Shown in pieces: positions 17,072 through 25,923 of a stretch of DNA of 64,000 nucleotides. The DNA lies in assembly GCA_024236195.1 (NCBI GenBank), contig JACKKZ010000006.1, positions 1 through 64,000 of the forward strand, read 5' to 3'. Origin of the DNA: Sphingomonadaceae bacterium (GTDB lineage Bacteria; Pseudomonadota; Alphaproteobacteria; Sphingomonadales; Sphingomonadaceae). The translations under genes were made by a program, and so were the position numbers. The notes under the pieces were generated by a model. That model was given only the letters and a program-made list of their open reading frames with translations. It had not been told where the DNA came from and ran no database searches. Numbering within the stretch: the stretch's first letter is position 1; each line of letters starts with the position of its first letter.

Positions 17072-17800
17072 CTATTCAGCATTCCCGACCATTTCGTAGG
17101 TAACAGAGACAGTGACCGCTGTGCCCACCAACCCCGGTTCAACCGGCGTCGATTCAGCAACTGCATCCATCGCATAGCCGCGCATCATGGGCTGCGGAGC
17201 ATTGCTGTAGATGGTCTCATTCACTTCCAGCAGGCGGATCGAGGAATAACCTGCCCAGCCGGCATATTCCATTGCCTGCCCCCGCGCTTTTTCCATCGCC
17301 GCCTTGCGCGCCTGTGCCTTGGCCGCGGTATCATCCTGCATTCCGAAGCTGGGCCCACCAATATCCGTAGCCCCGGCTGCAACCAGCGCATCGAGCACCT
17401 GCCCCGTCCGGTCCACATCGCGCAGGATCACTGTGACGCGATTAGACGCCTGGTAACCGCGAAAGACCTGCTTTTGCGTATTGCGATCATAGTCATAGCG
17501 AGCGTTGAGGTTGATCCCCGTGGTCTGGATGTCCTCTCCCTTGATCCCAAGCGCCTTTATGCGGTCGATCACGGACTTCATCTCGCGCGCATTGGCCTGC
17601 ATCGCTGCAACCGCAGTGGGGGCATCACTGGTAACGCCAGCACTGACTGTCGCCATGTCAGGCCGCGCCTTGACCGTTTCGGTGACTTGCAAGGAAACAA
17701 TCGGCCCCTTCGCGGCAATATCCACTTCGGCCAGGGCGGGACTGGCCAATGCGCCAGCGGCCAGGATCGGCAGGGCAATGCGGGTGGTGCGATTGGTCAT
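17072..17800 (-). CDS. SIMPL (DUF541) domain periplasmic protein
   Basis: This 242-residue protein has a signal peptide (TRIALPILAAGALASPALAE) and a SIMPL/DUF541 domain. The domain markers are VSLQVTETVKARPDMATVSAGVTSDAPTA early, then the DIQTTGINLNARYDYD stretch and QASNRVTVILRDVDRTGQVLDALV, and a final AVTVSVTYEM. Family members (e.g. YggE, BP26) are periplasmic or outer-membrane associated oligomers with loosely defined roles in stress. The frame extends 40 codons upstream, but the ATG at 17800 begins the signal peptide. It is divergent from the ABC-F gene. Confidence 0.9.
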   Translation of the reverse strand: MTNRTTRIALPILAAGALASPALAEVDIAAKGPIVSLQVTETVKARPDMATVSAGVTSDAPTAVAAMQANAREMKSVIDRIKALGIKGEDIQTTGINLNARYDYDRNTQKQVFRGYQASNRVTVILRDVDRTGQVLDALVAAGATDIGGPSFGMQDDTAAKAQARKAAMEKARGQAMEYAGWAGYSSIRLLEVNETIYSNAPQPMMRGYAMDAVAESTPVEPGLVGTAVTVSVTYEMVGNAE

Positions 17801-17904
17801 GGCGTATCTCCTGAAACTCATTCCCGCCCAATCTGGGCACGTCCTGATGACGCGGGGGTGAACCAGCTTGTCGCCGCTGTCCAGCGCGTCTAGGGGCGGC
17901 CTCC

Positions 17905-19717
17905 ATGGCGCAACCACCAATCCTCAGCTGGGAAGGTCTCGGCCTGCAACAGGGCGGCCGCTGGCTGTTCGGCGGGCCGGACACGCCCGGCATCGACCTG
18001 CATATCGGCCCGCGTGACCGGATGGCGCTGATCGGGCGTAATGGCGCGGGCAAGACGACGCTGTTCAAACTGGTCAATGACCAGATCGAGGCAGATCGTG
18101 GCCAGCGCAAGGTCAAGCCCGGTACACGCATCGTATTGCTGGAGCAGGAACCGGACCTATCCGGCTTCACCACGCTGATGGATTTCGCCCTGGCCGGCAA
18201 GGACGCCCCGCCCCGGCACGAAGTGGAATCGATCGCCGGGCAGCTCGGCATCGACATGGAGCGCAAGGCGGCGAGCGCCAGCGGCGGGGAGCGGCGCCGC
18301 GCGGCGCTGGCCCGGGCGCTGGCTTCGGAACCGGATCTGCTGCTGCTTGACGAGCCAACCAATCACCTCGATCTCGCCGCGATCGACTGGCTGGAATCCT
18401 GGCTTTCGCGCTATTCCGGCGCCTTCGTGGTCATCAGCCACGACCGCACCTTCCTCGAACGGTTGACCAGGGCCACGCTGTGGCTTGATCGCGGCAGTCT
18501 GCGCCGCAAGGAGATCGGGTTCGGCGGCTACGAAGCCTGGATGGAAGCGGTCTACGCCGAAGAGGCCCGCGCCGCCGACAAGCTCGACGCCAAGCTCAAG
18601 ATCGAGGCGCACTGGCTCGAACGCGGGGTCACCGCGCGGCGCAAGCGCAACCAGGGGCGGCTGGAAAAACTGTGGGAAATGCGCGCCCAGCGCGCCGCCA
18701 TGATCGACCCCACCGGACCGCTGAGCTGAAACTCGCCACGGATGGGGACAGCAGAGCAAGTCCGTGATCGTGGCTGAACACGTTCTCAAGACCTATGGCG
18801 AACGCACCATCATCCGCGACTTTTCGCTGCGCATCCAGCGCGGCGACCGGATCGGCGTGGTCGGCGCCAACGGCTCGGGCAAGACCACCCTGCTCAAGCT
18901 GCTGACGGGCGAATTGCAGCCCGATACCGGCAGCGTGACGCTGGCCAAGACGCTGACCGGTGTGATGATCGACCAGCAGCGCAGCCTGATGGAGCCTGAC
19001 CGCACCGTGCGGCAAGTGCTGGCCGAAGGCGGCGACTGGATCGACGTGCGCGGTATCCGCAAACATGTGCAGGGTTATCTCAAGGAGTTCCTGTTCGATC
19101 CCAAGATCGTGGACATGAAGGTCGGCGTGTTGTCAGGTGGCGAGCGCAGCCGCCTGCTGCTGGCGCGCGAATTTGCTCGCAAATCGAACCTGCTGGTGCT
19201 GGACGAACCGACCAACGATCTCGACCTCGAAACGCTTGACCTGCTGCAGGAAGTGATCGCCGATTACGAAGGCACCGTGTTGATCGTGAGCCACGACCGC
19301 GACTTCCTGGATCGCACTGTCACCATCACGCTCGGCCTCGATGGCAGCGGCAAGGTCGATGTGGTCGCGGGCGGTTACGAGGACTGGGAGAAGAAGCGGG
19401 ATCAGGGCCGGAAGCAGGCAGCTACGGTTCGGGTTGAGCGCAGCAAGGACACACAGGCAGCGCCGTCCCCTCCCCCGCCGCCCAAAAGCACCAAGCTCTC
19501 CTATAAAGACCAGCGCGACTACGAACTGCTCCCTGCGCGGATTGAGGAACTGGAAGCCGCCATTGTGAAGGGCGAGGCAATCCTCTCCGACCCTGAGCTT
19601 TACACAAAGGACCCGCAGAAATTCGCCAATATCTCCAAGGGCATCGAGAACGCCCGCGCCGAGAAGGATGCGGCGGAAGAACGCTGGCTGGAACTGGCGG
19701 AAATGGTGGAAGGATAA
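17905..19717 (+). pseudogene. ABC-F family ATPase (Uup/EttA-like), split by two frameshifts
   Basis: The two halves of a roughly 600-residue ABC-F protein lie in different frames. Half one (17905-18729) has Walker A GRNGAGKTT, signature SGGERRRAALARAL and Walker B LLLDEPTNHLD. Half two (18764-19717) has GANGSGKTT, LSGGERSRLLLAREF, LVLDEPTNDLD and a C-terminal helical domain. The link sequence LKLATDGDS is in the third frame (about 18727-18755). Two small indels, near 18725 and 18757, would restore one continuous protein. ABC-F proteins act on ribosomes (translation factors) and lack membrane domains. Sequence error is the simpler explanation; two separate half-proteins are less likely. Confidence 0.85.
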
Positions 19718-19720
19718 GCG

Positions 19721-19981
19721 ATGGAGTTCGATGACCAGCTACGTCGTTTTTTCGGCACTGACGACCTCGCTTCGCTCTCCCCCGCCGGGCTGGCTGCGGG
19801 GATCGAAAAGCTACAGGTCGATTTCGGCCTCGAACAATCGCGCGAGCGGCGCTTTGCGCTGTGGACGCTGCTGCACATGTTCGGCGCTGCGCCCGATCTC
19901 GACGTAGCTTTCGACAATGAGGATGATCGCAACAGCGCGCGGGATTTCATGGAATTGATGGAGCGCGCGGCGGAGGGTTAG
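19721..19981 (+). CDS. Small conserved-type hypothetical protein
   Basis: This 86-residue acidic protein starts three bases after the ABC-F stop, so the two are very likely co-transcribed and perhaps translationally coupled. It reads MEFDDQLRRFFGTDDLASLSP, then helical sequence with LQVDFGLEQSRERRFALWTLL and ends EDDRNSARDFMELMERA. No membrane segment, Cys pair or catalytic motif is present. It looks like a compact helical cytoplasmic protein. The family was not recognised. Confidence 0.75.
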   Translation: MEFDDQLRRFFGTDDLASLSPAGLAAGIEKLQVDFGLEQSRERRFALWTLLHMFGAAPDLDVAFDNEDDRNSARDFMELMERAAEG

Positions 19982-20017
19982 GCCTCCATCGCCAACACAC
20001 TTACAGAACCTCAACCA

Positions 20018-20130
20018 TCGTCGCCCCGTGCTTGCCTGCCCCGGCGCAGGCCGGGGACACGGGGCCAGGCTATTCTTCGCGCAACCTCCGCCCAAAAAAG
20101 CCTTGGCCCGCATCAAGTGCGGGCCGACGA
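20018..20130. repeat. Dispersed intergenic repeat, copy 1
   Basis: This element shares three exact blocks with 61401-61492: TCGTCGCCCCGTGCTTG at the left end, GGCTATTCTTCGCGC in the middle, and a 31-base right end that starts GCCTTGGCCCGCATCAAGTG. The right end is a hairpin (GGCCCGCA / TGCGGGCC). The middle lengths differ between copies. It lies between converging genes. Confidence 0.8.
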
Positions 20131-20171
20131 GACAGTGTGGGTTGAGAGGGGATTCGGGCATATCCGGGCGC

Positions 20172-20645
20172 TCAAGCCACCCGATAAAACTCTGCCACCC
20201 TTTCCAGCGCCAGTTTGAGCACCAGCTTCCCGCTGCGCGCGGGCCAGTCGAGCGCCTTTTCGGCATCGGGCAGCCCCTCCCCCGCGCAGGCGACGCGCCA
20301 GAGGATATCGGACAAGCCGCTGCCCGCTGCCGCCATCGCGCCATCGAACCGCGCCTTGGCTGCGATCTGGCGTTCGGTGGGGCTGAGGCCCGCATCACCG
20401 CTGCCTTTGATCCGCACCGGGTCCCAGCGCATGGTGACATTGGGGCCGAGCTGCGCGCGCTCGTAGTCGGTCCTCAATCTTTCCCCGGCATCGAACAGCC
20501 TTTCATTCAGGTGCCCGCGCGCGTGCAGCCAGCTAAGCGGGCTTTCGGCGAGGTTGACGGTGACACTGCGTCGTTTGCCGCGCGCTCCGCCCTTGCGGCG
20601 CGGACCTTCGCTGGTGAGTTCGCGTTCGACGAGTTGGCGGCGCAT
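20172..20645 (-). CDS. DUF6456 domain protein
   Basis: This 157-residue protein matches the alphaproteobacterial DUF6456 family. It has a basic stretch (GPRRKGGARGKRRSVTVN), then NLAESPLSWLHARGHL, FDAGERLRTDYERAQLGPNVTMRWDP and a helical end with KLVLKLALERVAEFY. The family is thought to be DNA- or regulatory-associated, but no function is established. GGGGAG lies just before the ATG at 20645. A longer frame to 20825 runs through an intergenic inverted repeat and is not credible as coding. Confidence 0.82.
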   Translation of the reverse strand: MRRQLVERELTSEGPRRKGGARGKRRSVTVNLAESPLSWLHARGHLNERLFDAGERLRTDYERAQLGPNVTMRWDPVRIKGSGDAGLSPTERQIAAKARFDGAMAAAGSGLSDILWRVACAGEGLPDAEKALDWPARSGKLVLKLALERVAEFYRVA

Positions 20646-20744
20646 GGCATTCTCCCCTGGTGGCAACGAATCGTCCCTTGCCAAGCGCGATGGTTTGTAG
20701 GAAAGAGAAAAATAGCCAAATTGGTTATCAGTCTGATCGTCACC

Positions 20745-20822
20745 CTGAACTTGTTTCAGGGTCCATTCTTCGGCCCGTTCAGGTCTGCGAAGAAGGCAAA
20801 ATGGATGCTGAAACAAGTTCAG
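20745..20822. repeat. Intergenic inverted repeat (15-bp perfect arms)
   Basis: CTGAACTTGTTTCAG (20745-20759) and CTGAAACAAGTTCAG (20808-20822) are perfect inverted copies around a 48-base GC-rich centre. Flanking bases extend the pairing (GTCA..CCATT / AATGG..TGAC). The form matches the small dispersed repeats common between genes in sphingomonads. It lies between divergent genes. Confidence 0.85.
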
Positions 20823-20843
20823 CATGACGAGTTGTGAAGGAAG

Positions 20844-21425
20844 ATGGGCACCGTGATCAACCGCATCCGCGACATTCGCAAGCAGAAGGGCATGACGCTG
20901 GCTGACCTCGCCGCTGCCTGCTCGCCTCCCACTACGGCGCAGACCATCGGACGGCTCGAAACCGGGATGCGCAACCTCACGACCGGCTGGATGGACAGGA
21001 TTGCCTCTGCACTAGGGGTCGATCCGGAGATGCTGGTCCGCTCCGAAGCCAGCGAAGCCGCGCAGATTGTCGCGACGCTCAATACACAGGGCGCAGAGGC
21101 GCTGCCCAGCCCGCGCGATGCCATCCTGGTGACAGACCTTGGCGGTGATGGCGCGCTAATGGTGCTGGAGGTCGAAGCCGCCAGCGGCCCCTATATGGCA
21201 GGCGACCAGCTATGGCTGCGCCAGATCGCGCCAGAGGATGCCGCAAAGGCGATCAACCGCGATGTCCTCGTCCCGCGCCCCGGCGGGCGCTTTGCCTTCG
21301 GGCGGCTGATTGACCGGCAAGGCACAATGGTCGGTATCCTCCCCACTGGCGCCGGGCAGAAGCAGCAAGTGGTCGATAATCCTGCGTGGATTGGTGTGGC
21401 AGAAATGCTGGTGCGCCCCCTGTGA
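20844..21425 (+). CDS. XRE-family regulator with S24-like C-terminal domain
   Basis: This 193-residue protein has an N-terminal Cro/CI HTH (RIRDIRKQKGMTLADLAAACSPPTT...IGRLETGMRNLT) and a C-terminal beta-rich domain (about 95-193) with GPYMAGDQLWLRQI and GRFAFGRLIDRQG. The C-terminal domain resembles the S24/LexA-like fold of CI repressors. No clear Ser/Lys autocleavage pair was seen, so it may be a non-cleaving sensor domain. Its stop overlaps the GTG of the glycosyltransferase by four bases (GTGA), implying translational coupling. Confidence 0.85.
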   Translation: MGTVINRIRDIRKQKGMTLADLAAACSPPTTAQTIGRLETGMRNLTTGWMDRIASALGVDPEMLVRSEASEAAQIVATLNTQGAEALPSPRDAILVTDLGGDGALMVLEVEAASGPYMAGDQLWLRQIAPEDAAKAINRDVLVPRPGGRFAFGRLIDRQGTMVGILPTGAGQKQQVVDNPAWIGVAEMLVRPL

Positions 21426-22609
21426 AACGCGTCCTTTCGCTCTCCACCCTCTATCCCAACGCCAGCAACCCGCGCTTCGGGACGTTCGTTGCGCGCTCGC
21501 TGGAGGCGCTGGCCGCGCGCGGTGACTGGGATGTGACCGTGATCAACCCGATCGGCGTGCCGCCCATCACCTTTGGCAAATATGCTGCGCTCAAGGCAGC
21601 TGCGGTGGACGGGACCGAGCATGGTGTGCGCGTGCTGCGCCCCACTTTCCCGCTGATCCCCAAGATCGGTGGCCGCTTCAACCCGGCATTGATTGCGTGG
21701 AGTGTCAGTAGCTTAGCCGCCAGACTTCACGACGAGCAGCCCTTCGATTTGCTCGATGCGCAGTTCTTCTACCCCGATGGTCCGGCGGTGGCGCGGCTGG
21801 CGAAGAAGCTCAACCTGCCCTTCTCCATCAAGGCGCGCGGGGCGGATATCCATTATTGGGGCAGCAAGCCTTATGGCCTGCGCCAGATGCAGGCTGCTGC
21901 GGAAGAAGCCAGCGGATTGCTCGCTGTTTGCGGCGCGCTGGCGGACGATATGGGCGGGATTGGCCTGCCACGCGAGAAAATCACGCTGCATTATACCGGG
22001 CTCGACCGTGACCGCTTCCGGCCGCTCAATCACCCGACCTTGCGCCGCAAATTAAGCGAAGAACTGGGCATCGCCTTGCCCGACAAGGCTCCCCTTCTCG
22101 CGACTGTCGGTGCGCTGATCCCGCGCAAGGGGCAGGAGATCGTGCTGGGCGCGATGCTTGGCCTGCCCGCTGACACACATCTGCTGCTGGTCGGCAAAGG
22201 CGAGGATGAGCAGCGCCTGCGCGCCATGGCCCGTGACTTGGGGCTGGAGGGCCGTGTCCATTTCCTCGGCCTGCTCGACCACAACCTCTTGCCGGTAGTG
22301 TTGTCAGCGGCTGACCTGATGGTCCTGCCCTCATCCAGCGAAGGCCTTGCCAATGCCTGGGTCGAAGCGCTTGCTTGCGGCACCCCGCTGGTCATCACCG
22401 ATGCCGGTGGTGCGCGCGAAATCGTGACTTCGCGCGATGCCGGGCTGATCGTCGAGCGGAGCGAAGAAGCGATCCGCGAAGGGATAGTTTCCATGCTGGC
22501 CGACTTGCCCCCACCCGAAAGAGTGGAGGCGATGGCGACGCGTTTCAGCTGGCAAGCCAACGGCGCCGCGCTGGCGGAGTATTTCGAACGCCTGATTGCG
22601 ACCGGATGA
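21422..22609 (+). CDS. GT4-type glycosyltransferase
   Basis: The 395-residue protein has the two-domain GT-B layout. The N-terminal domain reads KRVLSLSTLYPNASNPRFGTFVARSLEAL, with DLLDAQFFYPDGPAVARLAKKL. The C-terminal donor-binding domain has the GALIPRKGQEI motif, LLLVGKGEDEQRLRAMA, HFLGLLDHNLLP and LPSSSEGLANAWVEALACGTPLV with the EX7E-type pattern of GT4 enzymes. It probably transfers a sugar to a polysaccharide or lipid acceptor in the cytoplasm; specificity is unknown. The GTG start at 21422 overlaps the regulator gene upstream. Confidence 0.9.
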   Translation: MKRVLSLSTLYPNASNPRFGTFVARSLEALAARGDWDVTVINPIGVPPITFGKYAALKAAAVDGTEHGVRVLRPTFPLIPKIGGRFNPALIAWSVSSLAARLHDEQPFDLLDAQFFYPDGPAVARLAKKLNLPFSIKARGADIHYWGSKPYGLRQMQAAAEEASGLLAVCGALADDMGGIGLPREKITLHYTGLDRDRFRPLNHPTLRRKLSEELGIALPDKAPLLATVGALIPRKGQEIVLGAMLGLPADTHLLLVGKGEDEQRLRAMARDLGLEGRVHFLGLLDHNLLPVVLSAADLMVLPSSSEGLANAWVEALACGTPLVITDAGGAREIVTSRDAGLIVERSEEAIREGIVSMLADLPPPERVEAMATRFSWQANGAALAEYFERLIATG

Positions 22610-22619
22610 CACGCTTGAG

Positions 22620-22641
22620 CCCCTCCCGCAAGCGGGAGGGG
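22620..22641. terminator. GC-rich hairpin between convergent genes
   Basis: CCCCTCCCGC / GCGGGAGGGG forms a near-perfect 10-bp stem with a tiny loop between the glycosyltransferase and secF stops. There is no T-run. It may still act as a weak bidirectional terminator or a 3'-end stabiliser. Confidence 0.5.
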
Positions 22642-22648
22642 AGAGACA

Positions 22649-23629
22649 TCAGCCCTCGCCGCGGGCGATCTTTTCCTGCTTGTCAGTGACGCTTTCCTGC
22701 GGGACGAAGCTGTCCGAATTCACACCCAGCCAGATCAGGATTGGCGCTGCCATATAGACCGAGCTGTAGGTGCCGACGAAAATACCCAGCGTGATCGCGG
22801 CCACGAGGCCAAACAGGCTTTCCGGCCCGAAGAACAGCAGCGGGATCAGCGCCACCAGCAGTGTCAGGCTGGTCATCACCGTACGCGCCAACGTTTCGTT
22901 GACGGACAGGTCCAACAGCTCCGGCAGCGGCATCTTGCGATATTTCTTCAGATTTTCGCGGATACGGTCATAGACTACGATCGTATCGTTCAGCGAGTAA
23001 CCGATGATCGCCAGAATGGCGGCAATGATCTGCAGGCTGAATTCCATCTGGAACAGCGCAAACATGCCCAAAGTCAGCGACACGTCATGCACCAGCGCGA
23101 AGAGCGCGCCGACGCCGAACTGCCATTCGAACCGCACCCAGATATAGAGCGCAATGGCGAGCATCGCAGCGAGCAAGGCATAAAGCGCCTTCTCACGGAA
23201 TTCGCCCGACACCTTGCCGGAAACCGAATCCACCCCATCGATCCGTACATCGGGATGATCCTGCTTCAACGCGTCAGTTATCTGCCGTGTAATCCGCGCG
23301 GCAAACTCCGGATCGCCCTCTGCCTCAGGCGGCAACTTGACGCGGATAGAGACCTCGTTCGGCGCGCCAAAGCGCTGGATAACCGGATCACCCACTTCCT
23401 GCAGCGCGCCCACCGTTTCGCGCAGTTGGGGGATCGGAGCTTCCTCTTCGCCCACGAAGGTGGCCCGGATTTCCTGGCCACCCGCAAAATCGACGCCGTA
23501 ATTGAGGCCTTTGGTCATGACCATGCCCCAGCTCGCCGCCATCAGCAGCAAGCTGACCACGTAGAACGGCACACGCCATTTGAGGAATTTGATATTTGTG
23601 TCGTCAGGGACGAGTTTGAGCAGTCGCAT
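22649..23629 (-). CDS. secF: Protein translocase subunit SecF
   Basis: This 326-residue membrane protein is SecF, which with SecD uses the proton motive force to aid Sec-dependent export. It has TM1 near residue 22, a periplasmic domain starting GLNYGVDFAGGQEIRATF (the conserved DFxGG motif), and five further TM segments with the NDTIVVYDRIREN motif and TSLTLLVALIPLLFFG. The C-terminus is short. It is 12 bases downstream of secD in the yajC-secD-secF operon. Length is normal for alphaproteobacteria. Confidence 0.97.
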   Translation of the reverse strand: MRLLKLVPDDTNIKFLKWRVPFYVVSLLLMAASWGMVMTKGLNYGVDFAGGQEIRATFVGEEEAPIPQLRETVGALQEVGDPVIQRFGAPNEVSIRVKLPPEAEGDPEFAARITRQITDALKQDHPDVRIDGVDSVSGKVSGEFREKALYALLAAMLAIALYIWVRFEWQFGVGALFALVHDVSLTLGMFALFQMEFSLQIIAAILAIIGYSLNDTIVVYDRIRENLKKYRKMPLPELLDLSVNETLARTVMTSLTLLVALIPLLFFGPESLFGLVAAITLGIFVGTYSSVYMAAPILIWLGVNSDSFVPQESVTDKQEKIARGEG

Positions 23630-23641
23630 ATTCCTGTCCCC

Positions 23642-25243
23642 TTACAAATGCAGGTCTTGCGGCCGCGCCTTGCGCAGCCAGCCAGCCACCCACATGCGGG
23701 TAAGCGTCACGGCGGTGAAAACAGAGGTGAACAGGCCAATCACCAGCACCACGGCAAAGCCACGGATCGGGCCAGAGCCGAAAATGAACAGCAACACACC
23801 CGCAATGAAGTTGGTGACGTTGGCGTCATAAATTGCCCGGCTGGCTTCCTTGTAGCCATTTTCCACTGCAGCAATCACCCGCCGACCACGCTTGCGCTCT
23901 TCACGAATACGTTCGTTAATCAGCACGTTGGCGTCCACCGCCGCACCGATCGTGAGCACAAAGCCGGCAATACCCGGCAGCGTCAGCGTGGTATTCATCA
24001 CCGCCATGATGCCAAGCAGCATGAGCACGTTAAGCACCAGTGCCGCCGTGGCATAAACGCCAAATCGACCATAACTGGCCACCATCAGCACGATCACTGC
24101 GACAGAGCCGATCATCATCGCGATCAGCCCCTTCTTGATCGAGTCCGCGCCAAGGTCCGGCCCGACCGTGCGCTCTTCCACCACGGTCAAATCGACCGGC
24201 AGCGCGCCCGAACGCAGCGAGATAGCCAGGGCATTGGCGCTTTCCACCGTGAAACTACCCGCGATCTGCGCGTTACCGCCACGGATCGGCTCATTGATAT
24301 TGGGGGCGGAAAGCACTTCACCATCTAGGATGATAGCGAAAGGCTTGTTGACATTCTCCGTCGTCAGCTTGGCGAACTTTGCTGCGCCTTGCTGGTCGAA
24401 CTGGATCGTCACCACCGGTTCGTTGGAACGCTGCGTATCAAAGCTCTGCTGCGCATTGACAAGGCTGTCGCCCTGAATACCGCCCAGCCGCCGCACGGCG
24501 ATGGAGGTACCTTCATAAGGTGTGCCTGCGGCGTAGGGGAAAATTTCCGATCCCGGAGGAGCAATGCCCTGCTCAATGTCGGAAGGAAGCGCACTCTGGT
24601 CCACCAGCTTGAATTCCAGCTTGGCAGTCTGGCCCAGCAAATCCTTGAGCTGATCCGGGTCTTGCAGGCCCGGCACCTGCACCACGATGCGCGTATCACC
24701 CTGGCGAATGATGGTTGGCTCACGCGTGCCCAATTCGTCGATACGCTTGCGAACCACTTCGGTCGCGCTGTCCATAGCCTGCGTTACGGCAGTATCCAGC
24801 CCCGCCTGGGTCGGCGTCAGGACGAAGCGGGTTTCATCCACCACTTCGAGGTCCCATTCCCGGACAAGACCCGTCCCATTGACCACCGGAAGCAGGATTT
24901 CCCGCGCGCGATCAACGTCTGACGCGCTTTCCACCATGAAGCTGAGGCGGCCATTCTTGGTCGAGACATCACCGATGCGGATGCGCGGGTCAGCCTGCCG
25001 CATACGGCTACGCACGTCTTCTTCCATGTTTTCAAGGCGCTGGGCCGCCACCTGCTTCGGATCAGCTTCCAGCAGGATGTGGCTACCGCCAGCAAGGTCG
25101 AGACCCAGATTGACCATCGGGTCCGGCAAGGCCTCAGGCCAGCGGATGTTGGCCAGCGAGAAAATGGAAGGCAGCGCGGCAGCAATGGCGATCAGTGTGA
25201 CCAGCCACAACCAGACTTTGCGCCAAGTGGGGAATTCAAGCAT
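23642..25243 (-). CDS. secD: Protein translocase subunit SecD
   Basis: This 533-residue membrane protein is SecD. TM1 is near residues 10-28, with GLDLAGGSHILLEAD (conserved D-x-x-G-G) starting the large P1 periplasmic domain. Five C-terminal TM segments include the GAAVDANVLINERIREE motif that matches the SecF NDTIVVYDRIRE motif. It works with SecF and YajC as an accessory complex of SecYEG. The start at 25243 (MLEFPTWRKVWLWLV) is standard. It sits between yajC and secF. Confidence 0.97.
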   Translation of the reverse strand: MLEFPTWRKVWLWLVTLIAIAAALPSIFSLANIRWPEALPDPMVNLGLDLAGGSHILLEADPKQVAAQRLENMEEDVRSRMRQADPRIRIGDVSTKNGRLSFMVESASDVDRAREILLPVVNGTGLVREWDLEVVDETRFVLTPTQAGLDTAVTQAMDSATEVVRKRIDELGTREPTIIRQGDTRIVVQVPGLQDPDQLKDLLGQTAKLEFKLVDQSALPSDIEQGIAPPGSEIFPYAAGTPYEGTSIAVRRLGGIQGDSLVNAQQSFDTQRSNEPVVTIQFDQQGAAKFAKLTTENVNKPFAIILDGEVLSAPNINEPIRGGNAQIAGSFTVESANALAISLRSGALPVDLTVVEERTVGPDLGADSIKKGLIAMMIGSVAVIVLMVASYGRFGVYATAALVLNVLMLLGIMAVMNTTLTLPGIAGFVLTIGAAVDANVLINERIREERKRGRRVIAAVENGYKEASRAIYDANVTNFIAGVLLFIFGSGPIRGFAVVLVIGLFTSVFTAVTLTRMWVAGWLRKARPQDLHL

Positions 25244-25270
25244 CGGGACAGCCCCTGAAAATCCGTGACG

Positions 25271-25594
25271 TCAGTCGTTGGCGGCGGGGGTGCCGCCGGG
25301 GGGGATAATGTCACCAATGGTCGACTTTACCGCCTTTACCTTCACGCCCTGGGCGATTTCGATTTCGGCGTAATGTTCATCAACCTTCACCACCTTGCCC
25401 ACCAGGCCACCGGCGGTGACAACCTGATCACCCTTCTTCATCCCGGCAACTTTTTCGCGGTGCTGCTTCTGCTGGCGCATCTGCGGGCGGATAATGAGGA
25501 ACCAGAAGATCGCAATCATACCGACGATCGGCAGGAAGCTGACCCATGCCGGCGGAGCATCCGCACTGGCCGCTGCAGCGAGTAAATTCATCAT
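25271..25594 (-). CDS. yajC: Preprotein translocase subunit YajC
   Basis: This protein of about 107 residues has one N-terminal TM helix (WVSFLPIVGMIAIFWFLIIRPQMRQQ) and a small basic cytoplasmic domain (KVAGMKKGDQVVTAGGLVGKV). It is the classic YajC that associates with SecDF. Two adjacent ATGs (25594, 25591) both suit; AGAGG lies some 14 bases upstream. It heads the yajC-secD-secF operon. Confidence 0.95.
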   Translation of the reverse strand: MMNLLAAAASADAPPAWVSFLPIVGMIAIFWFLIIRPQMRQQKQHREKVAGMKKGDQVVTAGGLVGKVVKVDEHYAEIEIAQGVKVKAVKSTIGDIIPPGGTPAAND

Positions 25595-25787
25595 AATGAG
25601 TGCCTGAACCTCTTGGAAAAGCGCCATATGGGGATCGCCTCAGCCGGTCTTCAAGACCATTACGGCACGACACTCCCCGAATTTGCGCCGCGACTAGCAG
25701 TTAACCACTGGCAGGGCAATTGATTGCACCGGATGAGCCACAGACTTTGCGCATTTCACCCACTCTCCAAAAGCCTTTCAGCAATGC

Positions 25788-25816
25788 TTGCCAAGGGTGA
25801 TGGCACACCCTATAGG
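25788..25816 (+). promoter_or_regulatory. Promoter of tRNA-Pro(GGG)
   Basis: TTGCCA (25788-25793) and TATAGG (25811-25816) are separated by exactly 17 bases. Transcription would start about 12 bases before the tRNA. The tRNA gene at 36165 has a very similar promoter. Confidence 0.7.
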
Positions 25817-25834
25817 GCCGCCCTCCACTGGTAT

Positions 25835-25911
25835 CGGGACGTGGCGCAGTCTGGTAGCGCACTATACTGGGGGTGTAGGGGTCGCTGGTTCGAATCCAGT
25901 CGTCCCGACCA
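25835..25911 (+). tRNA. tRNA-Pro (anticodon GGG)
   Basis: This 77-base gene folds as a full cloverleaf. The acceptor CGGGACG pairs with CGTCCCG, the D arm is GGCGCAGTCTGGTAGCGC, and the anticodon stem CTATA / TGTAG encloses the loop CTGGGGG with GGG at 34-36. The T arm contains GGTTCGAATCC. CCA is encoded. Confidence 0.96.
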
Positions 25912-25923
25912 GTGGATTTCCTG

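Noticed and set aside
18716..18768. Programmed ribosomal frameshift in the ABC-F gene
   Set aside because: Two shifts would be needed within about 30 bases and no slippery heptamer or pseudoknot-like element is visible; three other loci show the same indel pattern.
23087..24328. 413-codon open frame opposite secF and secD
   Set aside because: Both genes below it are unmistakable; His/Arg-rich composition is typical of an antisense shadow.
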